Assembly (NCBI RefSeq): GCF_900109055.1
Contig: NZ_FOIV01000003.1
Coordinates: 1 to 64,000 of the forward strand
Source: Prevotella sp. khp7
GTDB taxonomy: Bacteria > Bacteroidota > Bacteroidia > Bacteroidales > Bacteroidaceae
Direction: 5' to 3'
Length of the DNA: 64,000 bases
A model generated the notes under the pieces. That model made no database searches. It saw only the letters and a list, made by a program, of their open reading frames with translations, and was not told the DNA's origin. Both the position numbers and the translations under genes were made by a program. Positions within the stretch are counted from its first letter, which is position 1. Each line of letters opens with the position of its first letter. Shown piece after piece: positions 35,744 to 43,534 of the stretch.

Positions 35744-36066
35744 TTATTTAATCACCACCTTTTTCTTGTTGTGTATATAGATACCCGCCTTGGTAGGCTT
35801 ATTGCCGAGCAGTCGGCCGTCCAGTGTGTACCACCTGTCAGCTGTGGGCTCGTCAGCATCTGTCTCTCTGATGCCAGTAGGATCGTCATCATCCGTGGTG
35901 TCTACTCTGGTGCTTGTTCGGTCGGGAATCCTGATATGCTAGCCAATGGGTTGCCCGTACTCATTAGGGGCGAGACCTTGACGGAATAGATTTTACCAAG
36001 AGTCTTATCGCGCTTTCCAATACCACCAAAGAGTGCGTTCATTTCAGATTTGTCTAACTGTTTCAT
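35744..36066 (-). pseudogene. Broken 5'-truncated copy of the neighbouring secreted-protein gene
   Basis: The first ~240 bases past the terminator are almost identical to the 3' end of the gene at 36270-38372. Read on the minus strand, an ATG at 36066 opens a 54-residue frame starting MKQLDKSEMNALFGG and continuing IGKRDKTLGKIYSVKVSPL, homologous to IGKRQKTFGKVYSIKVSPL of the neighbour. It stops at a TAG (35902-35904). A four-base net deletion relative to the intact copy puts the remaining 50 codons, including the GIYIHNKKKVV sorting tail and its TAA at 35744-35746, into another frame. The first 15 codons have no match in the neighbour. A consensus promoter lies upstream, so a short product could still be made. 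Confidence 0.82.
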
Positions 36067-36123
36067 GATTTCTTGGTTTTAAAAGTTTATAATATGGATG
36101 ATAAAAATTGATTAATTACTTTT

Positions 36124-36152
36124 GCAAATATAAGGAATTAATTCGTTCTCAA
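36124..36152 (-). promoter_or_regulatory. Promoter upstream of the broken gene copy
   Basis: On the minus strand TTG (36152-36150) and TATATTTGC (36132-36124) are separated by 17 bases, about 58 bases before the ATG at 36066. The surrounding gap 36067-36269 is AT-rich and otherwise without a gene. Confidence 0.55.
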
Positions 36153-36211
36153 GTGTCTCTTTGTTAAATAATTAGAATTAATTAACGTGAGAGGCTTCAT
36201 CTTAACGCTTT

Positions 36212-36246
36212 GAAAGCTGCCAGTTTTATTGGTACTGACAGCTTTC
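36212..36246. repeat. Hairpin after the 700-residue secreted-protein gene
   Basis: GAAAGCTGCCAGT (36212-36224) pairs with ACTGACAGCTTTC (36234-36246) with one mismatch that is a G-U in the minus-strand RNA. It lies 24 bases past the stop of the minus-strand gene. No T-run follows, so if it terminates transcription it is not a classic intrinsic terminator. Confidence 0.55.
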
Positions 36247-36269
36247 AACCCTTAGTTTTGTCATATACA

Positions 36270-38372
36270 TTATTTAACAACCACCTTTTTCTTGTTGTGT
36301 ATATAGATACCCGCCTTGGTAGGCTTATTGCCGAGCAGTCGGCCGTCCAGTGTGTACCACCTGTCAGCTGTGGGCTCGTCAGCATCTATCTCTCTGATGC
36401 CAGTAGGATCGTCATCATCCGTGCCTGTCTCTACCTCCGGCGCTTGTTCGGTCGGGAATCCTGATATGCTAGCCAATGGGTTGCCCGTACTCATTAGGGG
36501 TGATACTTTGATGGAGTATACTTTGCCAAATGTCTTCTGGCGCTTGCCTATACGAGTGCCTACTGGTTTCTGTGCTAAGAATAGGTAGACGTAGGTGGGT
36601 TCGCTGACTTTATAGTTTATTTTCACCTTGTTTCTGTAGGGTTCTTCTATTTCCTCGGCCTTGTTGGTTCCTATCTGTACCATCAGCTTATAGCCGTCCT
36701 CTGTCTTCACGTCGAGCTCAATATAGCCTTCGCCGCTGGGCACCATGAAGGTGATGCCACCTTGGAACTCTTGGGCGAATCTGTCGCTACCAGGGATATA
36801 ATCGCCATTCTCCACAGCCTGCGATACGATTGATACACCCGCAGTTGTCTTGACTGTGTTCAGTACGATACAACGCTCCTCGGAGCTATAATAGTCATCG
36901 TCCTCCTCGCTGTTACCCGTATGCTGGACCAGAGTGTAGAGAATGTCGTCAATCACCACGTTGGTCAGATCTTTGCCGCTGACCTTTTCTGGGGGGAACA
37001 CGACGGTCTGGCCATTTGCGAGTGGCTTCAGGTACTGGCCGATGGTTGCTGCCATAACCACGCTTCCATTCTTTGTAAGCAGGCTACCATTCTTGTAGTG
37101 GCCGTCCTCAGGATTGACTAGGTACAAGAGCGACTCTTCGTCGATGGTCAGACTGCTGAAGCCACTGATTACACCGTTGGTGTTGCTCGTAGAGAATTCT
37201 ATGCTGCCTGGTATGTTACTAAACGAGATGAATTTCAGCGAGCCTGTATTCTCGGCGTTGCCTCGATTGTTAAACCAGATGCGCTCCAGTTTGCTGTTGC
37301 CGTTCACGAAGATGGTCAGGTCTTTCATGCAGCTCTCTATGACAACAGGGGTGGGGTTATTGGTGATGATGAGCCACTTATGCTCTTCATCATAAAAGAA
37401 ATGACCGTCACCGAGGATGTCCTGACGGTTCTCCGTCGTTAGTTGCGTCGTTCCAACCCTGAGTTTATAGTTCTCTTTCACCGTCAGTCGATAGCTAACG
37501 GTCTGTGCTTTGTAGTTGGCATTGCCGGCAAAGGCTGCCGAGATGGTCGTCTCACCAATGCCTTTGATGGATACCTTTCCTTCGGCATTGACGGTCGCAA
37601 CATTTTTCTTCGAGCTAGAGTAAGTTACTGCAAGCGAATGGGGGTTCGTCAGTGTAGGCTGTGTCCAGCTCTCCTTGTGAAATATTTCTACCGATCCCTT
37701 TGAATACGCTAACCCTGCTGCGGCCTTATTGATTGTGAAGTCCTTTGTGGCAGTGTTTTTATAGATGCCGTTACCTGTTATGGTGACGGTGGCTGTGCCT
37801 GCATTGATATTGTTACTATAGCCAATGGTATAATAGGCAGAATTCAATTCTGCACCACTCAGTTTTACGCTCGTCACGCTGGGCTTCTTCTCTGAGCCGT
37901 CATAGGTGTAGCTTGTCTTGGAAAGCGTGATGGTTGCGCTGCTAATATCAGTCACAGCATGGAAATCCACAGTAACCTCTACATCATACTTTGGATCTGT
38001 TGTCGGCATTGTAAATGTATAAGTTTTACCTGTAGGACCTATGGCGATATCATCTCCTGTAATGTCGAGAGGCGTATTGTAGCCTGGTGCACGTGTCTGT
38101 GCATTTTCACCATTGACGGTTTTAATAGCTGTGATGTCGTCCTTCAATACGAAGTAGCCATCGGCTGGTGTAATGGTCAGTGTTACCACACGGTTATTAT
38201 CAATACTGGCAGCTACTGTCCCTTGTCCTTGTGGCGACGTGTAAGTGGCTGAGTTTCCCTGTTCGTCAATAACATCAGTTCCATTAACAGTCACCTTACC
38301 GTTTGCTTTAGCTCCCAGAGATACGAGGAGCATCGTTACAATTGCGAATGTATATTTCATCATCTGTTTCAT
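36270..38372 (-). CDS. Secreted repeat protein with Ig-like domains and C-terminal sorting tail
   Basis: A 700-residue exported protein starting at ATG 38372, which has a good purine-rich site (GGAGAAGTT) just upstream; the longer frame from 38405 is less likely. A signal peptide (MKQMMKYTFAIVTMLLVSLGAKA) is followed by a strand-rich region, an MBG-like Ig repeat (TLSKTSYTYDGSEKKPSVTSV...YSNNINAGTATVTITG) and a BIG2-type repeat (VTYSSSKKNVATVNAEGKVSIKGIGETTISA). An unassigned middle region follows, then a tail of WYTLDGRLLGNKPTKAG and IYIHNKKKVVVK, resembling Por/type IX sorting domains. It follows the 974-residue protein gene at 13 bases. Probably surface-exposed or secreted; adhesion is a guess. 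Confidence 0.8.
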   Translation of the reverse strand: MKQMMKYTFAIVTMLLVSLGAKANGKVTVNGTDVIDEQGNSATYTSPQGQGTVAASIDNNRVVTLTITPADGYFVLKDDITAIKTVNGENAQTRAPGYNTPLDITGDDIAIGPTGKTYTFTMPTTDPKYDVEVTVDFHAVTDISSATITLSKTSYTYDGSEKKPSVTSVKLSGAELNSAYYTIGYSNNINAGTATVTITGNGIYKNTATKDFTINKAAAGLAYSKGSVEIFHKESWTQPTLTNPHSLAVTYSSSKKNVATVNAEGKVSIKGIGETTISAAFAGNANYKAQTVSYRLTVKENYKLRVGTTQLTTENRQDILGDGHFFYDEEHKWLIITNNPTPVVIESCMKDLTIFVNGNSKLERIWFNNRGNAENTGSLKFISFSNIPGSIEFSTSNTNGVISGFSSLTIDEESLLYLVNPEDGHYKNGSLLTKNGSVVMAATIGQYLKPLANGQTVVFPPEKVSGKDLTNVVIDDILYTLVQHTGNSEEDDDYYSSEERCIVLNTVKTTAGVSIVSQAVENGDYIPGSDRFAQEFQGGITFMVPSGEGYIELDVKTEDGYKLMVQIGTNKAEEIEEPYRNKVKINYKVSEPTYVYLFLAQKPVGTRIGKRQKTFGKVYSIKVSPLMSTGNPLASISGFPTEQAPEVETGTDDDDPTGIREIDADEPTADRWYTLDGRLLGNKPTKAGIYIHNKKKVVVK

Positions 38373-38385
38373 AACTTCTCCTCCT

Positions 38386-41310
38386 TTATTTATTATTAAT
38401 AACAACCTTCTTACCGTTTTTTATATAGATCCCAGACTTCGTAGGTTGCTCTATCCTACGTCCTAGCAAGTCGTACCATTGCTCGTTAGTCGTTGTCTCT
38501 TGCTCTATACGCTTGATAGCTGTTGTGCCATCACCGATGTTGTACATACCGCGTGAGTGATTCACTCCATTAAGGTCTAAGTAGCAATGGTGTGCAGATA
38601 TTTTATCTGTTGCTTTCACAAATTCATTCATATAGAGTATGAATGTATCATCTGTGACAGAATAGTCAGCATCGGTGTATCGTAATCTGTTGTTACTGAA
38701 GTTAGTTACCTCACCAGAATAGCCGTCAAAAATGATTTTCTCTGACAAATTACCTGTTTTTTCTAATAATATTGGTATATGATAAGGAATGTAGTTGATG
38801 GGTGTGGTGGTTACAACGTTGTCGCTAACACCTGTAACGACATAGGCCTTTAATCCTTCAGGTAAAGCCAGGTTCTCAACCTCACTATAATGGGTTGCAA
38901 AGTTCTGCCCATTCATAGCACCATAGAATGGATTGATGCGCTCCCTTTTTACTGTTAGTTCATAGCTGGCAGAAGTTGGCTTGTATTGTGTCTCATCAGA
39001 AGCCTTCGCGCTGATAATCGTTGTTCCTGCCCCGACAATAGTAATATCTCCTGTATTGTTAATATTTGCCACGTCAGTATTTGAACTGGTGTATGTAATG
39101 TCAATTCCCAATGTGTTTGTCAGTGTCGGAGCTGTATCGGGAGTGGTGAAGGATACACCAGTATCTGAGATCTTTGCTGAAGCTGTTGCAACCGAATAAT
39201 TCAGATTGGGTTCTATGCGGATAACATAGGCCGCTGTCACCTCTTCACTCTTTACACCATTAATCTCTACCCATGCCGTAAGTGTTTTGTTCTCTGTGAT
39301 ATTCAATGCACCACCGGTGTAGGTCTCTGCGTTAGTGGAGGCAGTACCATAACAATATTTAATAGAGACACCCGTACCCTGATACGAAGAGGTAATCGTT
39401 ACCGTTTGCGCCTCATCGTAGGTTCCGCCAACCACGCTTAATACTGGCTTAGGCGGTAGGATTTTGAAAGTAATATGTGTACTGTCGTTCAATGACGTAT
39501 AACCGATATCTGTATTCGTGAAGGTAAAGCCTATCTTACCACTATAACAGCTATTAATAGTCAACTTGTTGTTCGTGGCATCCAGAGAGGCAAATCCACT
39601 GAAAGTACCTGTATAATTACTATTAACATCTGCAGTTACTCCTGATGTCAGACTGGGAGCAGGTGTAATACTGATTTCCCTTGGAGTCCCATCAAACTCC
39701 ATCGCAATGGGATTCTCAATAAGACCGAAACGCACACCTTTCGACTCAGAACTCTTAGCGGCACCTACTTCTATCCATGCGGTCAGTATGCCTGGATCTG
39801 TCATCTTAATCCCACCAGTAGGATATGTTTGATTAGAAACGTCTTGCTTCTGAGGGTCAGCGTAGTCGAATGAATACATCAGTACCGGGTTGGCTGCAGC
39901 GTATAATGGGGTATTATTACCTGTTCTTTCTGTAGAAGCATATTCAATTGTTGCGAAAGTATAAGAATTATCATTTATGTCATTATGAATCGACCATCCT
40001 AATTCTGGCGCAGCGGGTTGAGTGATATACTTGTTATCAGTGCCTGCGTAATAGAACAATCCGTCGTATGTGATATTGCTTCCATCGAAATTATTAAAGG
40101 CCGTGCCTGTCATTGTCAATCTTGAGCTGGCATCATCCTTTATGAACTGTATTGAGGCGGAATTGCAAAAAGCATGGAAAACAGCAGAATCGGCAGAGCA
40201 ATTAATAGTGCTTGCTCCAATCAGTTTCACTTTCAGTCCTGATACGCCGGTTTTGATGGCATGCTGAGGGCCGAAATCATTCGTATAACCATTCAAGGTT
40301 AGAATCTTATTCGATGCATTATAACTGAGTGACCCATTACTACCATTGATCGTCCTTCCATCAGCTATAGCCACCCCGTTAAGGATCAAAAAGTTTGGAT
40401 CTTCTGTTATGACCATAGAATATTCTTCTATAGGTTTCCAATAAAGACCACTACCAAGGGTTGGATTGGTAGCGGAGATTGGGGTATAACCATTTCCACA
40501 TGTTATTGTCAATTCTGCACTGGATGCGCCTGTAGCTTTTGCAAACTTAACTAAACCAGGAGTATAGGTTGTTACTCCGATAGCATAAGTACCACCAGTG
40601 TTGGTGACACTGTTTGTTCCATTTAGGGCTATTGTCAAGTTTGCAGTGCCAGTATAAAAAATACTTCCCGTAATAGCTGCGCCATTCAGGGTAAGGATAT
40701 TATTGTCAGAGTCGTAGGTGACCTTTCCGTCACTCAGTATGTCGTTCTTATTGGCGCTTGTAACATCTGTTTCTGCAACAGTAATACCATAGTTTATAGG
40801 AACTGAAATAATAAGGGTATTCGTACCTGTTTTTGTAGCAACTAGGCTATTTTCATATGTAACATTAGCTCCTTCGTAGAAATTTGTAGTACTAATGTCG
40901 TATGTGCTTGTTATGGTTAATTGGCCGGGAGATGTGTCAGCGTTGGTTTGGAAATTGAGGCCGTTGGTGGTGCTAAATGCATGATGGTAGCCGCATGAAA
41001 TGACATTCTCGCCTATAAGTTTCACATTAAGGGTAGCATCTATTGTAGCATAAATTGCATAATTTGTTGAAATTTCTATATTTGCTCCATCCAATGTCAG
41101 AGTCTGGGTGTTTGCATCGTATGTTACTGTTCCTGTAATGCCTGCTCCAGTAATCGCACCGGCATTGGCGCTTGTAACAGCCGTTCCTGCAACAGAGATT
41201 CCGTAGGATTGTCCCCAGGCGGAATACGGGAGGGTGAGGAGGGTGAAAAGAACCAGCAACTTGTGCAGTCGGCTACATTGGATAAATTGGTGGTGTAATA
41301 GTTCTCTCAT
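38386..41310 (-). CDS. Large secreted repeat protein with sorting tail
   Basis: A 974-residue exported protein (ATG 41310; an alternative ATG at 41343 would add 11 residues). A signal peptide ends near AWGQ. At least three N-terminal repeats of ~45 residues share the pattern YGIxVAxTxVTSAN...VTYDxxxxxLTLNGA. Two segments (LTAWIEVGAAKSSE, LTAWVEINGVKSEE) resemble chitobiase/hexosaminidase C-terminal domains, and a BIG2-like repeat (YTSSNTDVANINNTGDITIVGAGTTIISA) follows. The C-terminus reads WYDLLGRRIEQPTKSG then IYIKNGKKVVINN, a type IX-like sorting tail. No catalytic domain was seen. It is the first gene of a two-gene operon with the 700-residue protein and shares its upstream regulatory DNA with the phosphatase gene at 45.6 kb. 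Confidence 0.8.
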   Translation of the reverse strand: MRELLHHQFIQCSRLHKLLVLFTLLTLPYSAWGQSYGISVAGTAVTSANAGAITGAGITGTVTYDANTQTLTLDGANIEISTNYAIYATIDATLNVKLIGENVISCGYHHAFSTTNGLNFQTNADTSPGQLTITSTYDISTTNFYEGANVTYENSLVATKTGTNTLIISVPINYGITVAETDVTSANKNDILSDGKVTYDSDNNILTLNGAAITGSIFYTGTANLTIALNGTNSVTNTGGTYAIGVTTYTPGLVKFAKATGASSAELTITCGNGYTPISATNPTLGSGLYWKPIEEYSMVITEDPNFLILNGVAIADGRTINGSNGSLSYNASNKILTLNGYTNDFGPQHAIKTGVSGLKVKLIGASTINCSADSAVFHAFCNSASIQFIKDDASSRLTMTGTAFNNFDGSNITYDGLFYYAGTDNKYITQPAAPELGWSIHNDINDNSYTFATIEYASTERTGNNTPLYAAANPVLMYSFDYADPQKQDVSNQTYPTGGIKMTDPGILTAWIEVGAAKSSESKGVRFGLIENPIAMEFDGTPREISITPAPSLTSGVTADVNSNYTGTFSGFASLDATNNKLTINSCYSGKIGFTFTNTDIGYTSLNDSTHITFKILPPKPVLSVVGGTYDEAQTVTITSSYQGTGVSIKYCYGTASTNAETYTGGALNITENKTLTAWVEINGVKSEEVTAAYVIRIEPNLNYSVATASAKISDTGVSFTTPDTAPTLTNTLGIDITYTSSNTDVANINNTGDITIVGAGTTIISAKASDETQYKPTSASYELTVKRERINPFYGAMNGQNFATHYSEVENLALPEGLKAYVVTGVSDNVVTTTPINYIPYHIPILLEKTGNLSEKIIFDGYSGEVTNFSNNRLRYTDADYSVTDDTFILYMNEFVKATDKISAHHCYLDLNGVNHSRGMYNIGDGTTAIKRIEQETTTNEQWYDLLGRRIEQPTKSGIYIKNGKKVVINNK

Positions 41311-41349
41311 AATTGGTTTGTTGATTTTTTGTTGATTATTCATTGTTGC

Positions 41350-41436
41350 GGAATGAATTCCGGGTGTAAAGTTACGACTTTTATTAATTGGCTAATGAAC
41401 ATTTTCTTCCAAACTAATCTGCATTTTCTTCCAAAA
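41350..41436 (-). promoter_or_regulatory. Proximal regulatory region of the secreted-protein operon (duplicated element, copy A)
   Basis: Contains, in minus-strand order: two direct repeats of TTTGGAAGAAAATG (within 41422-41436 and 41400-41415, period 22 bases), a -7-like TAACTTTAC (41374-41366) with no TTTG at -33, and the palindrome GGAATTCATTCC (41361-41350). The same parts in the same order and spacing occur at 45654-45741. Direct repeats two helical turns apart just upstream of a weak promoter fit an activator site of the LytTR kind; the regulator itself is not identified. Confidence 0.7.
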
Positions 41437-41550
41437 TGCTTTGTTTGGCTGGCTTCATCCGTTTTTGGGAATACCTATACCCCATACCATCCCAATGGTT
41501 AGGGCTTAGGCTCATTAATTTAGGGAATTTATATAATGCATATTCTTGGC

Positions 41551-41582
41551 GCAAAGATACAAAAATAATCCATAACCTCCAA
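41551..41582 (-). promoter_or_regulatory. Distal promoter of the secreted-protein operon (copy A)
   Basis: TTG (41582-41580) and TATCTTTGC (41559-41551) on the minus strand, 20 bases apart, form a consensus promoter. The block GCGCAAAGATA and the following AAAAATAATC are also present at copy B. A transcript from here would carry the activator-type repeats in a long 5' leader. The gap 41344-41836 otherwise holds the 25-bp inverted repeat and no gene. Confidence 0.65.
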
Positions 41583-41702
41583 GCTTTTATTTGTTTATTT
41601 GCATTTTAACGTCATTACGTCATCTTTGCTTGTATAACATAGATATATAGGGGAAAAGACCGATAGGCATTAGATGCTTTAATGTCATTGATTATACCTG
41701 AA

Positions 41703-41793
41703 AAAGTAAAACAAGTTGTTTTACCTTCGAAAAGACTATCTTTTTGCTAGTAAAAGACTATATCTTACAAGGTAAAACAACTTGTTTTACTTT
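41703..41793. repeat. Perfect 25-bp inverted repeat made of nested palindromes
   Basis: Bases 41703-41727 are the exact reverse complement of 41769-41793. Each arm itself contains the palindrome GTAAAACAAGTTGTTTTAC (or its complement). The 41-base spacer contains AAAAGACTAT twice in direct orientation. It starts 44 bases past the stop of the minus-strand ATPase gene and could form either one long hairpin or two short cruciforms. On the minus strand it ends TTTTACTTTTTC, so it may also terminate the operon. Confidence 0.85.
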
Positions 41794-41836
41794 AGTACAT
41801 GACGGCGCTCTGTTATTTAGAGCCTATCTATATATA

Positions 41837-42757
41837 TTAAATAGGTAGGGTGAAGATGAAGCGAGCGCCTCCTGCGTGTTCTGTGTCGAGCTTTACGTCG
41901 CCATTCAGGCGGCGGGCAATCGAACGGGCAACGGTGAGCCCACAGCCTGCACCATCGAAGAAACTATTGAGTTTGGTGAATGGTTCGAATACCTTCTCGG
42001 CGTCCTCGGCAGTGATGCCGGTACCCGTGTCTTCTACAACGAACTCTACGTTGGAGCCGTTGATGTTGGTGAGTAGGGTGACGGAACCGCTGGTGGTGAA
42101 CTTCATGGCGTTGTCGAGCAGGTTCACCAGTACGCGCACTGCCATGGGCTGGTTGGTGAAGAGCATCGTGGCTTGGGCCTCTTCGGCTGCCTGATTGATG
42201 AATCTCAGATAGTCGATCTTGTCGATGCCTGTCTCGCGAATAGCTTGGTCGGTGATGTCCGTTGCCTGACAGTTGTCTTCGGCTTGGATGGTTGTCTCTG
42301 TCTCCACATCGTTGAGGTTCAGGATGGTGTTGGCCAACTGGGCAATCTTGGCGGCGTTGGGAGTTGCGAAGTCAATCTTCTGCTTGATGGCTTCGGCTGC
42401 CTGCTGAATGAGCTCCTTCTTCTTGATGATGCTCTGCTCCAGTGTGCTCTTTGAGGCCATGAGGTCGTTCACCTGCTTTTCGAGTTTCTCCTTGACGTTC
42501 GTCATGGCTTGCCGCTCTTCTTCCATTTTGTCGAAGGCGAGGAGAGCCTGCTCATAACCTTCTCCTACGTTGTTGAAGTTCTGTTGTAGGTCGCGGTAGT
42601 CCTTTAACAGGTGTTCCAGTTCGTCAACACGCTTCTGGTAGTCTTTCAGCAGTTGTTGACCTTCCTCGGCCGAGTCTTTCGCGGACTTCATCTGGAAGTA
42701 AAGGGCTGTGCCGAGGGCTGCGATGAGCAAAACGAGGATAATCAATACGATAGTCAT
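41837..42757 (-). CDS. Histidine-kinase-like ATPase without a visible phospho-acceptor histidine
   Basis: A 306-residue membrane protein: one N-terminal transmembrane helix (residues 2-20), a long coiled coil (about 25-140) and a GHKL ATPase domain with N-box (VLVNLLDNAMKF), G1 (EDTGTGIT), F-box (FEPF) and GAGCGLTVARSIARRL. Where a HisKA H-box would be expected the sequence reads FATPNAAKIAQLANTILNL, with no histidine. It may therefore bind ATP as a switch protein or as a kinase acting on a partner. It is the last gene of the partner-switching operon, six bases after the STAS gene. The N-box and G boxes look intact; the partner is unknown. Confidence 0.82.
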   Translation of the reverse strand: MTIVLIILVLLIAALGTALYFQMKSAKDSAEEGQQLLKDYQKRVDELEHLLKDYRDLQQNFNNVGEGYEQALLAFDKMEEERQAMTNVKEKLEKQVNDLMASKSTLEQSIIKKKELIQQAAEAIKQKIDFATPNAAKIAQLANTILNLNDVETETTIQAEDNCQATDITDQAIRETGIDKIDYLRFINQAAEEAQATMLFTNQPMAVRVLVNLLDNAMKFTTSGSVTLLTNINGSNVEFVVEDTGTGITAEDAEKVFEPFTKLNSFFDGAGCGLTVARSIARRLNGDVKLDTEHAGGARFIFTLPI

Positions 42758-42763
42758 AGGCGG

Positions 42764-43075
42764 TTATGCTTTTTTCTGTTCTACTTTCATAAACTTGGTG
42801 AATCCTGTCATGGCGAGAACTTTGTAAATCTCGGGGCTGACATTGACAATCTTGAACTGACCTTTCAGCTGCATCACAGTGCGCATGGTCTTCTGGATGA
42901 TACGGAGGCCTGAGCTGGCCATGTAGACGAGGTCGGTGCAGTCCATTTCGAGATCGACGCCGCCATCTTTAAGGGCGGGCTGGATGTCTTCTTCAAACTG
43001 ATTGGCATTCATCGTGTCGATACGTTCTCCTGTCTTAATGATGGTTTTACCACCTTCTTTTAAAATCTGTGTCAT
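42764..43075 (-). CDS. STAS-domain protein (anti-sigma-factor antagonist-like)
   Basis: A 103-residue single-domain protein of the SpoIIAA/RsbV type. The core DLEMDCTDLVYMASSGLRII places serines 54 and 55 at the usual phosphorylation position, so it could be phosphorylated by the adjacent RsbW-like kinase and dephosphorylated by the SpoIIE-type phosphatase. It lies 20 bases after the kinase gene and six bases before the GHKL ATPase gene. No sigma factor is encoded nearby, so the final target is open. Confidence 0.88.
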   Translation of the reverse strand: MTQILKEGGKTIIKTGERIDTMNANQFEEDIQPALKDGGVDLEMDCTDLVYMASSGLRIIQKTMRTVMQLKGQFKIVNVSPEIYKVLAMTGFTKFMKVEQKKA

Positions 43076-43095
43076 AATCTATTAATATTAAAGTT

Positions 43096-43503
43096 TTATA
43101 ATTCTTTCTTCATTGTAAGCAGGTTCTTGCCTTCCAGGCGCTGGTAGGTAACTTTGTTCATGATGTTCTTGACGATGTAGATGCCCATACCACCGATTTC
43201 GCGGTCGATGGGGTTTATGTCGGGGTTTGCATCTTCTTTAGCTGTGGGGTCGAACTCCTTGCCGTGGTCAGAGAGTACGAAGATAAGTTCCTTGCCATTG
43301 TATTCGGCTGTAAGCTCGATGTCTTCGGGCTTACCTTCGGGATAGGCGTAGAAGATGATGTTGCTGACCATCTCCTCCATTACCAGGTTGAGATTCATTT
43401 GGAGCTCCATGTCGAGCCCCAGTTCTTCGCCGATTTCCTCGACGAACTGGTTCACGCGTTCCAGTTCCTCAACTTGGTTTTTAATTTTTATCTCTTTCTT
43501 CAT
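43096..43503 (-). CDS. RsbW/SpoIIAB-like serine kinase (HATPase_c_2)
   Basis: A 135-residue soluble GHKL protein. It shows the N-box-like MEEMVSNIIFYAYPE, the ATP-binding SDHGKEFDP and IGGMGIYIVKNIM, with the short length of anti-sigma kinases and no sensor or H-box. In known systems such proteins phosphorylate the STAS partner or bind a sigma factor. It sits between the phosphatase (31 bases upstream) and the STAS gene. Confidence 0.88.
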   Translation of the reverse strand: MKKEIKIKNQVEELERVNQFVEEIGEELGLDMELQMNLNLVMEEMVSNIIFYAYPEGKPEDIELTAEYNGKELIFVLSDHGKEFDPTAKEDANPDINPIDREIGGMGIYIVKNIMNKVTYQRLEGKNLLTMKKEL

Positions 43504-43534
43504 ATGTTTTAGTGTTATTGGATATTTTTCTTTC

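Noticed and set aside
35900..36066. Double-glycine bacteriocin precursor
   Set aside because: The start MKQLDKSEMNALFGG looks leader-like, but the rest is clearly homologous to the secreted-protein tail, and no peptidase-containing exporter is nearby; kept only as an alternative in the pseudogene entry.
36270..41310. CRISPR array or satellite DNA suspected from repetitive sequence
   Set aside because: The repeats are coding, imperfect and irregularly spaced; no short identical direct repeats with unique spacers.
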